Origin: Multivorans sp965116445
GTDB taxonomy: Bacteria; Acidobacteriota; Thermoanaerobaculia; Multivoradales; Multivoraceae
Direction of reading: 5' to 3'
Assembly (NCBI GenBank): GCA_965116445.1
Contig: OZ220688.1
Span: 62,001 to 126,000, forward strand
DNA: 64,000 nucleotides
Position 1 is the first letter of the stretch. Every line of letters starts with the position of its first letter. Of the stretch, positions 25,463 to 34,137 are shown one piece after another. The notes beneath the pieces were generated by a model, which was not told the DNA's origin, ran no database searches, and saw nothing but the letters and a program-made list of their open reading frames with translations. Position numbers and translations under genes: made by a program.

Positions 25463-26674
25463 TTGCTCGATCGGAACCGGGCGCTCAAGTCCCGGGGCGA
25501 GCGGGTCATCCCCGGCGGCATGTATGGGCACATGTCCACGTACCGCCTCCTGCCGCCCCGCTACCCGCAGTACTTCGAGCGCGCCGAGGGCTGCCGGCTT
25601 TGGGACGCGGACGGCAACGAGTACATCGACTTCATGTGCTCGTTCGGTCCGATGATCGCCGGCTACGGCAATCCGCGCATTCGGGCCGCCGCGGACGCGC
25701 AGCGCGACCGGCTGGACATCGCGAACGGGCCCTCGCCCCTGATCGTCGACCTGGCCGAGCGCTTCGTGCGGCAGGTCCGTCACGCCGAGTGGGCCATCTT
25801 TGCGAAGAACGGCAACGACGCGACGACCGTCTGCAACATGGTGGCCCGCGCACGGAGCAGGAAGCGCAAGATCCTCGTGGCCGAGGGTGCGTACCACGGC
25901 GCGGCGCCCTGGGCCAACCGGATGTCGCGCGGTACGCCGGCAGAGGATCACGTCCACTTTCCGACGTACCGCTACAACGACACAGGCAGTCTGAACGCGG
26001 CCGCCGAAGCGGCGACCGGCGACCTGGCGGGCATCGTCGTCTCCACCTTCAAGCACGACGCCGGCCACGACCAGGAGCTGCCCGACCCCGCCTTCGCGCG
26101 CCGCGTCCGCGCGATCTGCGACGCCGAGGACGCGGCCCTCATCCTGGACGACGTGCGGGCCGGGTTGCGCCTCTCGCTCGACGCGAGTTGGTCCGAGCTC
26201 GGCGTCCAGCCGGACCTGTCGGCCTGGGGCAAGGCGATCGGCAACGGCGAACCCGTGGCGGCCATTCTCGGCAACGAGGCGTACCGCGAGGCCGCGACGC
26301 GCGTCTTCGTCACCGGCTCGTTCTGGTATCAGGCCGCGCCCTTCGCGGCGGCCCTCGAGACGCTCGACCTTCTGGCCGAAGTCGACGCGCCCGCCGTCGT
26401 CGAGCGCCTGGGGCAGCAGTTCCGGGACGGCCTGGAGGAACAGGCGCGTCGCCACGGTCACCCGATCCGCCAGACCGGGCCGCCGCAGATGCCGGCCGTC
26501 CTGTTCGAGGACGACGACAAGCGAGAGAAGGGATTCGCCTTCTGCAGCGCCGCCCTGGACCACGGCGTTTACCTGCACCCCTGGCACAACATGTTTCTGT
26601 CCGTCGCGCACACGGAGTCCGACATCGAGCAGGCGCTCGCCGGAACGGAGAAGGCGTTTCAGGCGCTCGGCTGA
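25463..26674 (+). CDS. class III PLP-dependent aminotransferase, GSA-aminomutase-like
   Basis: About 403 residues from a TTG (25463). An earlier in-frame ATG at 25412 lies inside the DUF2911 gene and adds residues with no family match. Family features include GMYGHMSTYR, LWDADGNEYIDF, NGNDATT, the PLP-binding LILDDVRAG and the Schiff-base Lys (about 257) in AWGKAIGNG. It acts on an amino/keto or amino-aldehyde pair, but the substrate is unclear. A second, more GSA-like enzyme is encoded at 44039. True haem-pathway function is unlikely to be duplicated, so this one probably serves another pathway. Confidence 0.82.
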   Translation: MLDRNRALKSRGERVIPGGMYGHMSTYRLLPPRYPQYFERAEGCRLWDADGNEYIDFMCSFGPMIAGYGNPRIRAAADAQRDRLDIANGPSPLIVDLAERFVRQVRHAEWAIFAKNGNDATTVCNMVARARSRKRKILVAEGAYHGAAPWANRMSRGTPAEDHVHFPTYRYNDTGSLNAAAEAATGDLAGIVVSTFKHDAGHDQELPDPAFARRVRAICDAEDAALILDDVRAGLRLSLDASWSELGVQPDLSAWGKAIGNGEPVAAILGNEAYREAATRVFVTGSFWYQAAPFAAALETLDLLAEVDAPAVVERLGQQFRDGLEEQARRHGHPIRQTGPPQMPAVLFEDDDKREKGFAFCSAALDHGVYLHPWHNMFLSVAHTESDIEQALAGTEKAFQALG

Positions 26675-26683
26675 GCAACTTCC

Positions 26684-26760
26684 ACTGGGTGCGCCGGCGT
26701 CCTCGCCGACGTCCGCTCCGGTCTGCACGCTCGTCGGTCTGAGGCGAAGCCTCGTCAGGT
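26684..26760 (-). repeat. REP-like repeat (copy E) between convergent genes
   Basis: CACTGGGTGCGCCGGCGTCC followed by TCGCCGACG gives the conserved foot and stem in reverse orientation (26684-26712). A second hairpin GAGGC-gaa-GCCTC lies at about 26742-26754. The repeat occupies the gap between two convergent genes and could help termination. Confidence 0.65.
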
Positions 26761-26765
26761 CTACC

Positions 26766-28169
26766 TCAGCCCCTTGAGGTGGCGATGACGTAGAGGCGGT
26801 CCGAGATGTCGCGGACGGTTGCCTCCATTTCCGGGTAGAACTCGCCGCGGGCGGTCATCAGACCCTGGTGCTGGTTCTGCTCCTTGCCGGGCATCGTGTT
26901 CGCCGTGTCGATCATCCCGCACATGTGCCAGCCGACGAAGTCGGGACGAGCGGTGGCGTTCTCCATGAACTCCCGCGTCCAGTGTGCGCGCTCCGCCATG
27001 TCGCGGGCGTGCTGGCCGTGGGGATCGGGCATCGTCTCGGTCGGCGTCGTGTAGGCGGCGTCGCCGTTGAGGAAGGGTTGCCCCACCGTGTCCGTCAGCC
27101 GGTCCATCGTCTCGCGCTGACCCTCCCAGCGGGCGTAGTGCTGGGTGTTCACGAGGTCGGTGTACTGACTGGTCACGGCGGCGATCGAGTTGAGGCCGTC
27201 CGTGTCGCCGTTGATCTTGTCGCCGAGAAAGAGGTGGTTCGGGTCGGCGCGGCGGAGGGCGGCCCTGGCAACGGAGTAGTAGCGGTCGACGCAGACGAGC
27301 AGGAACGCCGCATTGTCATCGCGCTCCGCCTGGTTCAGCGGGGCTTGGTCGGGTCGCCAGTCTGTTGCCCTGAGCAGATCCCGCCACGCGCCGAAGCGGG
27401 TGTCGTAGGTCGCGTTGAAGCCGGAAATGCCGCCATAGCGTTCGCGCATGGAGTCGACGTAGGCCTGCTTTCCGGGCGCCTCGGCGGCGAAGTTCCGTAG
27501 CCGGCAGGGCCAGGTCGTGCTGCCGTTCCATTCCGCCTCGTTGTCGGTCAGGGGCGGGCAATCCGCCATGCAGTAGCCCAGCACCATGGGGTCGTCACGG
27601 TAGGGGGCTGCGACTCGCTCGGCCGTGCGCTCGCATTGCGCCTCGAACTCGGGGGCGAAGACGTCCGCGTAGGCCTCGGGCTGGGGCTTGAGGTAGTGCG
27701 ACAGCACCAGCGGCTCGTACGGTGCGACGAAAGGAAACCGGGCCTGTCCCGGCGGGTGAGTGAGCATCGTGGCGTTCGTGTGAATGCCCAGGGTGTTCAG
27801 GCCCAGCCTGCGGAGATCGGCCAGGGCGGCCTCTCGAAACCCCCTGTTCCAGGCCGGGTCATCCACCTGTTCCGCCCCGAATCGCCCCAGCCAGTAGTCG
27901 CGGTTGTGGTCCTGCGCCCACCAGCCTGAGTGGTAATGGTTGACGCCCCAACTGATGAACGCGTGGCCCTCCGGAGTGACCAGCCACCAGCGCCGGCCGT
28001 CGTGCTCGGTGCGAAAGAAGCCGGTGGCTTCGAACTTGAGGCCTGTCCAGCCGCCGAAGCGGTCTCGGTCGACGGTCGGTTGAGCGGCCCAGGCCGGCAG
28101 CGTGAAGGAGGCCCCGAGCCCAACGAGAGCCGACTTGAGGAAGTCGCGTCGAGCAATGGGGAAGGGCAT
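26766..28169 (-). CDS. Tat-secreted TIM-barrel glycoside-hydrolase-like protein (agarase-like)
   Basis: 467 residues with a twin-arginine signal (RRDFLKSALVGLGASF). The fold markers of a clan GH-A barrel are FISWGVNHYH, RRLGLNTLGIHTN and FVGWHMCG, resembling beta-agarase/GH50-type proteins. At the places where the acid/base and nucleophile glutamates are expected, the sequence reads GYCMADCPP and PFLNGDAAY, so the catalytic pair may be changed. Activity and substrate are uncertain. It follows the VapBC genes on the same strand by 16 bp. Confidence 0.65.
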   Translation of the reverse strand: MPFPIARRDFLKSALVGLGASFTLPAWAAQPTVDRDRFGGWTGLKFEATGFFRTEHDGRRWWLVTPEGHAFISWGVNHYHSGWWAQDHNRDYWLGRFGAEQVDDPAWNRGFREAALADLRRLGLNTLGIHTNATMLTHPPGQARFPFVAPYEPLVLSHYLKPQPEAYADVFAPEFEAQCERTAERVAAPYRDDPMVLGYCMADCPPLTDNEAEWNGSTTWPCRLRNFAAEAPGKQAYVDSMRERYGGISGFNATYDTRFGAWRDLLRATDWRPDQAPLNQAERDDNAAFLLVCVDRYYSVARAALRRADPNHLFLGDKINGDTDGLNSIAAVTSQYTDLVNTQHYARWEGQRETMDRLTDTVGQPFLNGDAAYTTPTETMPDPHGQHARDMAERAHWTREFMENATARPDFVGWHMCGMIDTANTMPGKEQNQHQGLMTARGEFYPEMEATVRDISDRLYVIATSRG

Positions 28170-28185
28170 GGGGCTTCCTCTCGGC

Positions 28186-28563
28186 TCAGAAGACGATCCG
28201 CCGTACGCCTTCCACGACGTCGAAATGCGCGTCGTTGCTCAGCACGGGCAGGGCGTGTTGGCGGCAGAGCGCGGCGATCCATGTGTCGTTCGAAGGGATG
28301 GGCGTACCTGCCCGCTTGAGTCTCAGCCTGATCTCGGCGTAGATGCTGGCAGTCCCCGAAGTCACCGTGGCCACTTCGGCGAGTGGCAGGTGACGGCGCA
28401 GCCAGGCTTCGTAGCGCGTTCTGTGGCGCGACTGACGGATGCCGAAGTAGTACTCGCCGAGGACGATGCTCGGCACGACCAGGCGCTGTGCCGATCGCAG
28501 AGGCGCTTCAACCGGCACGAGGCCTTCGGCCCAGGCCGACAGCGCGTTCGTGTCGAGAATCAC
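28186..28563 (-). CDS. vapC: PIN-domain toxin VapC
   Basis: 125 residues. The PIN fold has the acidic active-site residues D4 (MILDTN), E42 region (LGEYYFGIR) and D93 (SNDTWIAA), then SNDAHFD near the end. VapC proteins are Mg-dependent RNases that cut tRNA or rRNA. The gene overlaps its antitoxin by 4 bp, the classic arrangement. It appears complete. Confidence 0.9.
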   Translation of the reverse strand: MILDTNALSAWAEGLVPVEAPLRSAQRLVVPSIVLGEYYFGIRQSRHRTRYEAWLRRHLPLAEVATVTSGTASIYAEIRLRLKRAGTPIPSNDTWIAALCRQHALPVLSNDAHFDVVEGVRRIVF

Positions 28564-28853
28564 GGCGTATCGCCGGGGTCGAGCTTCTCGAACTCCTCCT
28601 CGATCGCCTCGAGGACGGCCCGGTGCTCATCGCCGAGATCGGCAAGTTCTCCGAATCCCTGCATCCAGGGTGGATTCGGCGGGCTGGGCGCGATCTGGCG
28701 GGCGCTGGCGTTGGCTCGCGTGCCTGAGGTGTGCCGACCGAGGTGCAGTTCGACCGCGTCGGTGAAGAAGCGCTTCAGGGTCATGCCGCGGCCTGCGGCG
28801 AAGGCCTTCGCGCGCCGGAAGGTCGTGTCGGGCAGCTCGATGGTGGTCTTCAT
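28560..28853 (-). CDS. vapB: ribbon-helix-helix antitoxin VapB
   Basis: 97 residues from the ATG at 28853, which has GGAAG 4 nt upstream; an ATG at 28862 adds MGS. The strand MKTTIELPD and helices (FRRAKAFAAGRG, LKRFFTDAVELHL) are the DNA-binding part. The acidic tail (LEAIEEEFEKLDPGD) should wrap VapC. Probably autoregulates the pair. Confidence 0.88.
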   Translation of the reverse strand: MKTTIELPDTTFRRAKAFAAGRGMTLKRFFTDAVELHLGRHTSGTRANASARQIAPSPPNPPWMQGFGELADLGDEHRAVLEAIEEEFEKLDPGDTP

Positions 28854-28862
28854 GCTTCCCAT

Positions 28863-29143
28863 ATTGCCATATTTACGGGCACGATCCGTGCTGCGCGTAG
28901 GTGCGTCTTCCGGTGGCCGCTGTCGTCGGGACGGACGTGTCCCTCAAAGGCCAAGACGGATTCGGCTACCGTCTCTTGGACTGCCACGAGTGCCTGGCGC
29001 AGGTGCGTTGGTCGCTAGAATGTCGATTACTGATTGCAGGCGAGCGAAGCTCCAAACGAACTTGGAGAACTCGACAGCGAATGTGGTCGATCTTCGGCTC
29101 CGTGAGTGTGCACAGAGCAGGCCTGCGTCGTGGGAGGGTGTAG
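28863..29143. other. 280-bp interval without a gene
   Basis: It separates VapB from the Xre-type antitoxin, which are divergent. A TAGAAT -10-like box at 29016-29021 faces the latter but has no clear -35. Short open frames here show no family similarity. Confidence 0.4.
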
Positions 29144-29494
29144 ATGGGCAAACCCGCTGCTAGCCAGCCCGCCGCCGACTTGGCACGGGTGATTGAGGTC
29201 TGGAAGCTCAGTCATGCGAGAGCCGCCTCCCTGTTCGGTGTAAGCCGCCAGGCGTTCGCCAAGTGGCTGCACCGTGGCGTGCCGGCGGATCACGTAGTCG
29301 CCGTGGCGGATCTGAGGGCAGCGACCGAGCTACTGCAGCGCTATCTCAAGCGCGATCGCATACCGGCCGTGGTGCGTCGGCCGATACCGAAGCTCAATGG
29401 TGTTTCCCTCCTGGAGCTGCTGGGCCAGGGCGACACGAACCGGCTGCTCTCCGCATGCCGCGAGATGTTCGACTTCGAGCGGGCGCACGGGTGA
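29144..29494 (+). CDS. Xre/MbcA/ParS-type antitoxin of a RES system
   Basis: 116 residues. An N-terminal helix-turn-helix (ARAASLFGVSRQAFAKWL, about 26-45) is followed by a C-terminal helical DUF2384-like region (VSLLELLGQGDTNRLLSACR). Such proteins neutralise RES-domain NAD-degrading toxins. The next frame starts at the overlapping GTGA and indeed opens with a RES N-terminus, but that toxin is broken. The antitoxin itself looks intact. Confidence 0.75.
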   Translation: MGKPAASQPAADLARVIEVWKLSHARAASLFGVSRQAFAKWLHRGVPADHVVAVADLRAATELLQRYLKRDRIPAVVRRPIPKLNGVSLLELLGQGDTNRLLSACREMFDFERAHG

Positions 29495-29681
29495 CGCCGG
29501 ACCTGGTCGTCGAGAGACTTCCCGACGATCACTCCTGGTGGCGCATCGCCGACCCGACCTGGGCCGATCCGCTTGACCCGAGCTTCGCTCAATGGCAGGG
29601 CGGACGGTGAACCCGCCCGACAGCTTCCCAGACGCCCGGCGGGTCGCGACGTTGGCTTTCCCGGTCTGGTTCTGGGCGTAG
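29491..29681 (+). pseudogene. truncated and frameshifted RES-domain toxin
   Basis: From the GTG at 29491 the frame gives DHSWWRIADPTWADPLDPSF and QGGR, then TGA. RES toxins continue GGRWNPP; the next bases encode NPPDSFP in another frame, so one G of the expected TGG appears to be missing. Similarity ends after SFP, and the symporter gene begins on the other strand. Only about the first 45 residues of the toxin survive. Confidence 0.7.
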
Positions 29682-29697
29682 ACCTGCGGGATCGCCC

Positions 29698-31338
29698 CTA
29701 CCGCACCAGCACGTACAGCAGCACGAGAACACCAACCAGCACCGCTCCCAGCAATCGCGGATCCAGGGTGCCCCGGATCTCGGACCGGGCCAGGAACGCG
29801 AACGGTGAATCCCACGTCAGGCCGTCGACCTGCTCGGCCTTCGGGGGTGGCGTCGCCAGGCTGACGGCCACGTAGACAACGCTCAGGATGCAGAAGTACC
29901 ACCACGCCTGCAGCAGGAACGGGATGCCGAGGCCGTTCACGGGATCGGAGACGTACTGCACTCCGCCGAGCCACTCGAAGCCCATGTCGAACAGGAAGAT
30001 GATGAAGCCGGCCACGAAGCCGAAGAGCAGGGTGAACGTGCCGGCCTGAGGCGTTCCGCGGCGCCAGAAGACGCCCCAGAGCAGCACGGTGGCGATTGGC
30101 GGCGCAATGAACTGCGCGGGCATCTTGTTGATCGCTTCGAAGATGGAGCCGAACTTGTCGCCTTGGGTGGACCAGGCGATGGCCACGGTCATCACGACGA
30201 CCGAGCTGATGCGCCCGATGCGCACCTGGGACCCCTCCGACAGGCCGGGCCGGAAGTGCTTCGCGATGTCGACGGCGACGAGTGTCCCCGTGCTGTTCAC
30301 CGCGGCGGCGATCGTGCTCATCAGCGCGGCGAGCAGCGCGGCGGCCATGACACCGATCAGCCCCGTGGGCAAGAGCTCGGTGATCAACGTCGGCAGGGCA
30401 TCCGTCGGCTCGGCGATGATGTCCCGGAAGAGGACGTAGGCCAGGACGCCCGGCAGGACCATGAAGAACGGCGGCAGGATCTTGAGCAGGGCGGCGAAGA
30501 GCGCCCCGTGCTGGGCGTCCCGCAGGGTCCCTGCCCCCAGCACGCGTTGGACGATCGTCTGGTCGGTGCACCAGTACCAGAGGCCGAGGATGGGGAAGCC
30601 CAGCAGGAAGCCGTACCAGATCGATCCGGGGTCGAAACCCTCCTCACCGGGAACGTGGATCATGCTGAGTTGATTCGGCTTCGTCGCCTCGAGGAGATCT
30701 GCGTACGAGTCGATGCCGGCTTCGGGAAGCCTGGTGAGGGCGATCACCGTGATCAGGACGGCGCCGCCGAGCAGGATGACGGTCTGCAGCGTCTCCGTGA
30801 CGACGACCGCCCGCAGGCCGCCGACGGCCGTGTAGACCACCGTGATGATCGAGATCATCGCGATGGACGCCAGCGGCGGGATGCCGAAGAACCGCTCGAA
30901 CACGGCCGCGCCCGCGTACAGGCTGATCCCGATGTGGATCAGCATCGCCGACATGATGAACATGAAGGAGAGCGTGGTCCGGGCGGCCGGGCTGTAGCGC
31001 CGCTCCATGAACTCGGGCAGCGTCGTGATCCGGCTCTTGAAGTAGATCGGCACGAAGACCAGGCTGAGCACGATGATCGTGAAGCAGGCCATCCACTCGA
31101 AGTTGCCGACGACCATGCCGACGCCGAAGCCGCTCTCGGCGAGGCCGACCAAGTGAATCGTCGAGATGTTCGAGGCGAAGAGCGCGGCGCCGACGACCGG
31201 CCACTTCAGGTTGCGGTTGGCGAGGAAGTACGACTCGCTCGTGTGCCGCTTGATCCCCCGCACCGACCACAGGCCGACGAACAGGATGCCCAGCAGGTAG
31301 ACGACGATGACGACGAGATCGACGGGCGCGATGGTCAT
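29698..31338 (-). CDS. sodium:solute symporter (SSS family), copy 1
   Basis: 546 residues with about 13-14 membrane helices. It has the SSS hallmarks near the N-terminus (LLGILFVGLWSVRGIKRHTS, FLANRNLKWPVVGAALFASN) and a sugar-transporter-like core. It probably takes up a sugar or related solute with Na+. It differs from the copy at 32472 by only four residues, three of them conservative I/V/L swaps and one T/A. The duplicated DNA spans about 29697-31343. Its flanks are gene relics, so this is probably the displaced duplicate while copy 2 sits in an operon. Confidence 0.9.
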   Translation of the reverse strand: MTIAPVDLVVIVVYLLGILFVGLWSVRGIKRHTSESYFLANRNLKWPVVGAALFASNISTIHLVGLAESGFGVGMVVGNFEWMACFTIIVLSLVFVPIYFKSRITTLPEFMERRYSPAARTTLSFMFIMSAMLIHIGISLYAGAAVFERFFGIPPLASIAMISIITVVYTAVGGLRAVVVTETLQTVILLGGAVLITVIALTRLPEAGIDSYADLLEATKPNQLSMIHVPGEEGFDPGSIWYGFLLGFPILGLWYWCTDQTIVQRVLGAGTLRDAQHGALFAALLKILPPFFMVLPGVLAYVLFRDIIAEPTDALPTLITELLPTGLIGVMAAALLAALMSTIAAAVNSTGTLVAVDIAKHFRPGLSEGSQVRIGRISSVVVMTVAIAWSTQGDKFGSIFEAINKMPAQFIAPPIATVLLWGVFWRRGTPQAGTFTLLFGFVAGFIIFLFDMGFEWLGGVQYVSDPVNGLGIPFLLQAWWYFCILSVVYVAVSLATPPPKAEQVDGLTWDSPFAFLARSEIRGTLDPRLLGAVLVGVLVLLYVLVR

Positions 31339-31477
31339 GGGGAAGGGCTACGGTACACGCTACGCTTGGGACCAGTGGATCCGGTGATGTGGGCCCCAAG
31401 GGCCGGTCTACGCCATGGAGCGGGGAGACTTGGTCGGCTTCAAGCCCAGCGCGTGCTTGGCGAGCCGCAGCTTCGCG

Positions 31478-31849
31478 CTAGCGTGGCAAGCGGCCAGAAA
31501 GCTGCGCGTAGCTCCAATGGTCAGCCAAACAACTGGCCGAGCAGTCTGCGGCGGGGGCCTTCGTGTACCGGCGGCGGAGAACGTGAGCCTGCGCGCCCCG
31601 GCGGTCCCGGATGCGGCCTGTGTCCAGGTACTGCCGGATCAGGCGCGTCACCTGCGACTCCGATTTGCCGGTCATCTTCATCAGATACGACCGGATCGAG
31701 CCCTTGTCGCGCCGCGGCAGCGCGCGGTAGCGGAACTTGACCAGCGTCTCGACGACGAACGAGTAGGCCGAAACCCGGTCGGAAAGCACGAAGTCCACCG
31801 CCTCGGCGCCCGACAGGGCTCGGGGCGGCTCTGGGCGGGATAGGTACAA
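31478..31849 (-). pseudogene. N-terminal relic of an integrase-type transposase
   Basis: Up to 123 residues. VRDK-like stretches such as VVETLVKFRYRALPRRDKG, YLMKMTGKSESQVTRLI and RGAQAHVLRRRYTK resemble the helix-turn-helix start of IS481-like DDE integrases. After RYTKA the similarity stops, and the DDE core (about 250 residues) is absent. The relic lies between the two symporter copies and may mark the event that duplicated them. Confidence 0.6.
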
Positions 31850-31876
31850 TCGCGTTTTGCTGAAAGGGGCTTGAGA

Positions 31877-31972
31877 ATGCAGGAACCGAGAACGCTGCTG
31901 AAGCAGAAGGCCACCTGGGTCTGGTTCGGCTTGGTGTTGCTCTTGGCGGCTCTGGGCACCGTTCTGCTCTGA
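31877..31972 (+). CDS. putative 31-residue single-span membrane protein
   Basis: An ATG after an AAAGGGG site opens MQEPRTLLKQKATWVWFGLV and then a hydrophobic helix ending GTVLL. A TACAAT box lies about 30 nt upstream. Basic N-terminus plus one helix suggests a small inner-membrane protein. No family is recognised, and it could be chance. Confidence 0.4.
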   Translation: MQEPRTLLKQKATWVWFGLVLLLAALGTVLL

Positions 31973-31980
31973 GATAGGGG

Positions 31981-32443
31981 GGCGGGTTGCCTACTTCCTT
32001 GGCTTGAAGCGGGTGCAGCCCAACTTTCTACCCGCCGTTTCCGGTTACTCGGGAGCGGCGGGTTTCTTGGTGCTCGTTCGGGCGGGTCGGCTTCGGCTGC
32101 CCGCCCGTACACGTTTGGGGCTGGCCTTGACATCTTGGGCACGCAATCCCCGGTTGAAGTGCTGGTCTCGGGTCTGCCGTCACGTCATGGGAGCACGCGT
32201 GCGGTCGGCACAAGCTGCCCACTGTACATGGCCAACGAGAAGGGGCGGTTGTTCGTTGACAAGAGCGTACTGCCTTGGGGGGACCGAGGTCCTTACGCTA
32301 AGAAAGGCGAGGAACCCGGAAGGAGATCGGCCTCTACGACGCGCAGCAAGCAGCAGCCCGCCCGGACTGCGCTCAGGTGCGACTGAGACAGAAGGAGGTC
32401 ATCTGGTACACGGCCAAGGTCCGAGCGCTCGTCATCGGGCGCT
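31981..32443. other. gene-free interval with two strong GC hairpins
   Basis: ACCCGCCG (32030-32037) pairs with CGGCGGGT (32056-32063). Right after it a 9-bp GC stem (32079-32087 with 32099-32107) forms around a TTCG-containing loop. They follow the small membrane ORF. No T-run is present, so a structured RNA is as likely as a terminator. The rest of the interval shows nothing I recognise. Confidence 0.35.
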
Positions 32444-32470
32444 CGGATGGCACGCCGGCGCACCTGGTTC
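32420..32470 (+). repeat. hairpin plus REP-like foot (copy F), unoccupied
   Basis: A CCGAGCGC...GCGCTCGG-type stem around a TCAT loop is followed by GGATGGCACGCCGGCGCACC. The same arrangement, with other stem bases, flanks IS copy 2 at 54336-54377. It shows what the IS target looks like when empty. Confidence 0.65.
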
Positions 32471-32471
32471 T

Positions 32472-34112
32472 CTACCGCACCAGCAAGTACAGCAGCACCA
32501 GAACACCAACCAGCACGGCTCCCAACAACCGCGGATCCAGGGCGCCCCGGATCTCGGACCGGGCCAGGAACGCGAACGGCGAATCCCAAGTCAGGCCGTC
32601 GACCTGCTCGGCCTTCGGGGGTGGCGTCGCCAGGCTGACGGCCACGTAGACGACGCTCAGGATGCAGAAGTACCACCACGCCTGCAGCAGGAACGGGATC
32701 CCGAGACCGTTCACGGGATCGGAGACGTACTGCACGCCGCCGAGCCACTCGAAGCCCATGTCGAACAGGAAGATGATGAAGCCGGCCACGAAGCCGAAGA
32801 GCAGGGTGAACGTGCCGGCCTGAGGTGTTCCGCGGCGCCAGAAGACGCCCCAGAGCAGCACGGTGGCGATTGGCGGCGCAATGAACTGCGCGGGCATCTT
32901 GTTGATCGCTTCGAAGATGGAGCCGAACTTGTCGCCTTGCGTGGACCAGGCGATCGCGACGGTCATCACGACGACCGAGCTGATGCGCCCGATGCGCACC
33001 TGGGACCCTTCCGACAGGCCGGGCCGGAAGTGCTTCGCGATGTCGACGGCGACGAGTGTCCCCGTGCTGTTCACCGCGGCGGCGATCGTGCTCATCAGCG
33101 CGGCGAGCAGCGCGGCGGCCATGACACCGATCAGCCCCGTGGGCAAGAGCTCGGTGATCAACGTCGGCAGGGCATCCGTCGGCTCGGCGATGATGTCCCG
33201 GAAGAGGACGTAGGCCAGGACGCCCGGCAGGACCATGAAGAACGGCGGCAGGATCTTGAGCAGGGCGGCGAAGAGCGCCCCGTGCTGGGCGTCCCGCAGG
33301 GTCCCTGCCCCCAGCACGCGTTGGACGATCGTCTGGTCGGTGCACCAGTACCAGAGGCCGAGGATGGGGAAGCCCAGCAGGAAGCCGTACCAGATCGATC
33401 CGGGGTCGAAACCCTCCTCACCGGGAACGTGGATCATGCTGAGTTGATTCGGCTTCGTCGCCTCGAGGAGATCTGCGTACGAGTCGATGCCGGCTTCGGG
33501 AAGCCTGGTGAGGGCGATCACCGTGATCAGGACGGCGCCGCCGAGCAGGATGACGGTCTGCAGCGTCTCCGTGACGACGACCGCCCGCAGGCCGCCGACG
33601 GCCGTGTAGATCACCGTGATGATCGAGATCATCGCGATGGACGCCAGGGGCGGGACGCCGAAAAACCGCTCGAACACGGCCGCGCCCGCGTACAGGCTGA
33701 TCCCGATGTGGATCAGCATCGCCGACATGATGAACATGAAGGAGAGCGTGGTCCGGGCGGCCGGGCTGTAGCGCCGCTCCATGAACTCGGGCAGCGTCGT
33801 GATCCGGCTCTTGAAGTAGATCGGCACGAAGACCAGGCTGAGCACGATGATCGTGAAGCAGGCCATCCACTCGAAGTTGCCGACGACCATGCCGACGCCG
33901 AAGCCGCTCTCGGCGAGGCCGACCAAGTGAATCGTCGAGATGTTCGAGGCGAAGAGCGCGGCGCCGACGACCGGCCACTTCAGGTTGCGGTTGGCGAGGA
34001 AGTACGACTCGCTCGTGTGCCGCTTGATCCCCCGCACCGACCACAGGCCGACGAAGAGGATGCCCAGCAGGTAGACGACGATGACGACGAGATCGACGGG
34101 CGCGATGGTCAT
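32472..34112 (-). CDS. sodium:solute symporter (SSS family), copy 2
   Basis: 546 residues, same architecture as copy 1 with V, I, A and L at the four positions that differ. It begins 25 bp after the DUF1501 gene and probably ends the PSD1-DUF1501-symporter operon, so it may import the product of that surface system. Nucleotide identity is highest in the middle and lower near the 3' end (around 32471-32560), consistent with gene conversion between copies. Confidence 0.9.
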   Translation of the reverse strand: MTIAPVDLVVIVVYLLGILFVGLWSVRGIKRHTSESYFLANRNLKWPVVGAALFASNISTIHLVGLAESGFGVGMVVGNFEWMACFTIIVLSLVFVPIYFKSRITTLPEFMERRYSPAARTTLSFMFIMSAMLIHIGISLYAGAAVFERFFGVPPLASIAMISIITVIYTAVGGLRAVVVTETLQTVILLGGAVLITVIALTRLPEAGIDSYADLLEATKPNQLSMIHVPGEEGFDPGSIWYGFLLGFPILGLWYWCTDQTIVQRVLGAGTLRDAQHGALFAALLKILPPFFMVLPGVLAYVLFRDIIAEPTDALPTLITELLPTGLIGVMAAALLAALMSTIAAAVNSTGTLVAVDIAKHFRPGLSEGSQVRIGRISSVVVMTVAIAWSTQGDKFGSIFEAINKMPAQFIAPPIATVLLWGVFWRRGTPQAGTFTLLFGFVAGFIIFLFDMGFEWLGGVQYVSDPVNGLGIPFLLQAWWYFCILSVVYVAVSLATPPPKAEQVDGLTWDSPFAFLARSEIRGALDPRLLGAVLVGVLVLLYLLVR

Positions 34113-34133
34113 GGGGACGCCGGCGTACCCAGC
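34113..34133 (+). repeat. partial REP-like repeat (copy G)
   Basis: GGGGACGCCGGCGTACCCAG matches the 3' half-stem and foot of the repeat, with one change (GTACCC for GCACCC). It sits in the 25-bp gap between symporter and DUF1501 genes, exactly where the similarity of the symporter copies ends. Confidence 0.5.
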
Positions 34134-34137
34134 GTTC

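Noticed and set aside
31478..34112. Composite transposon carrying the symporter copies
   Set aside because: Only a transposase N-terminus remains, no terminal repeats bound the segment, and the two copies are direct with non-IS edges.
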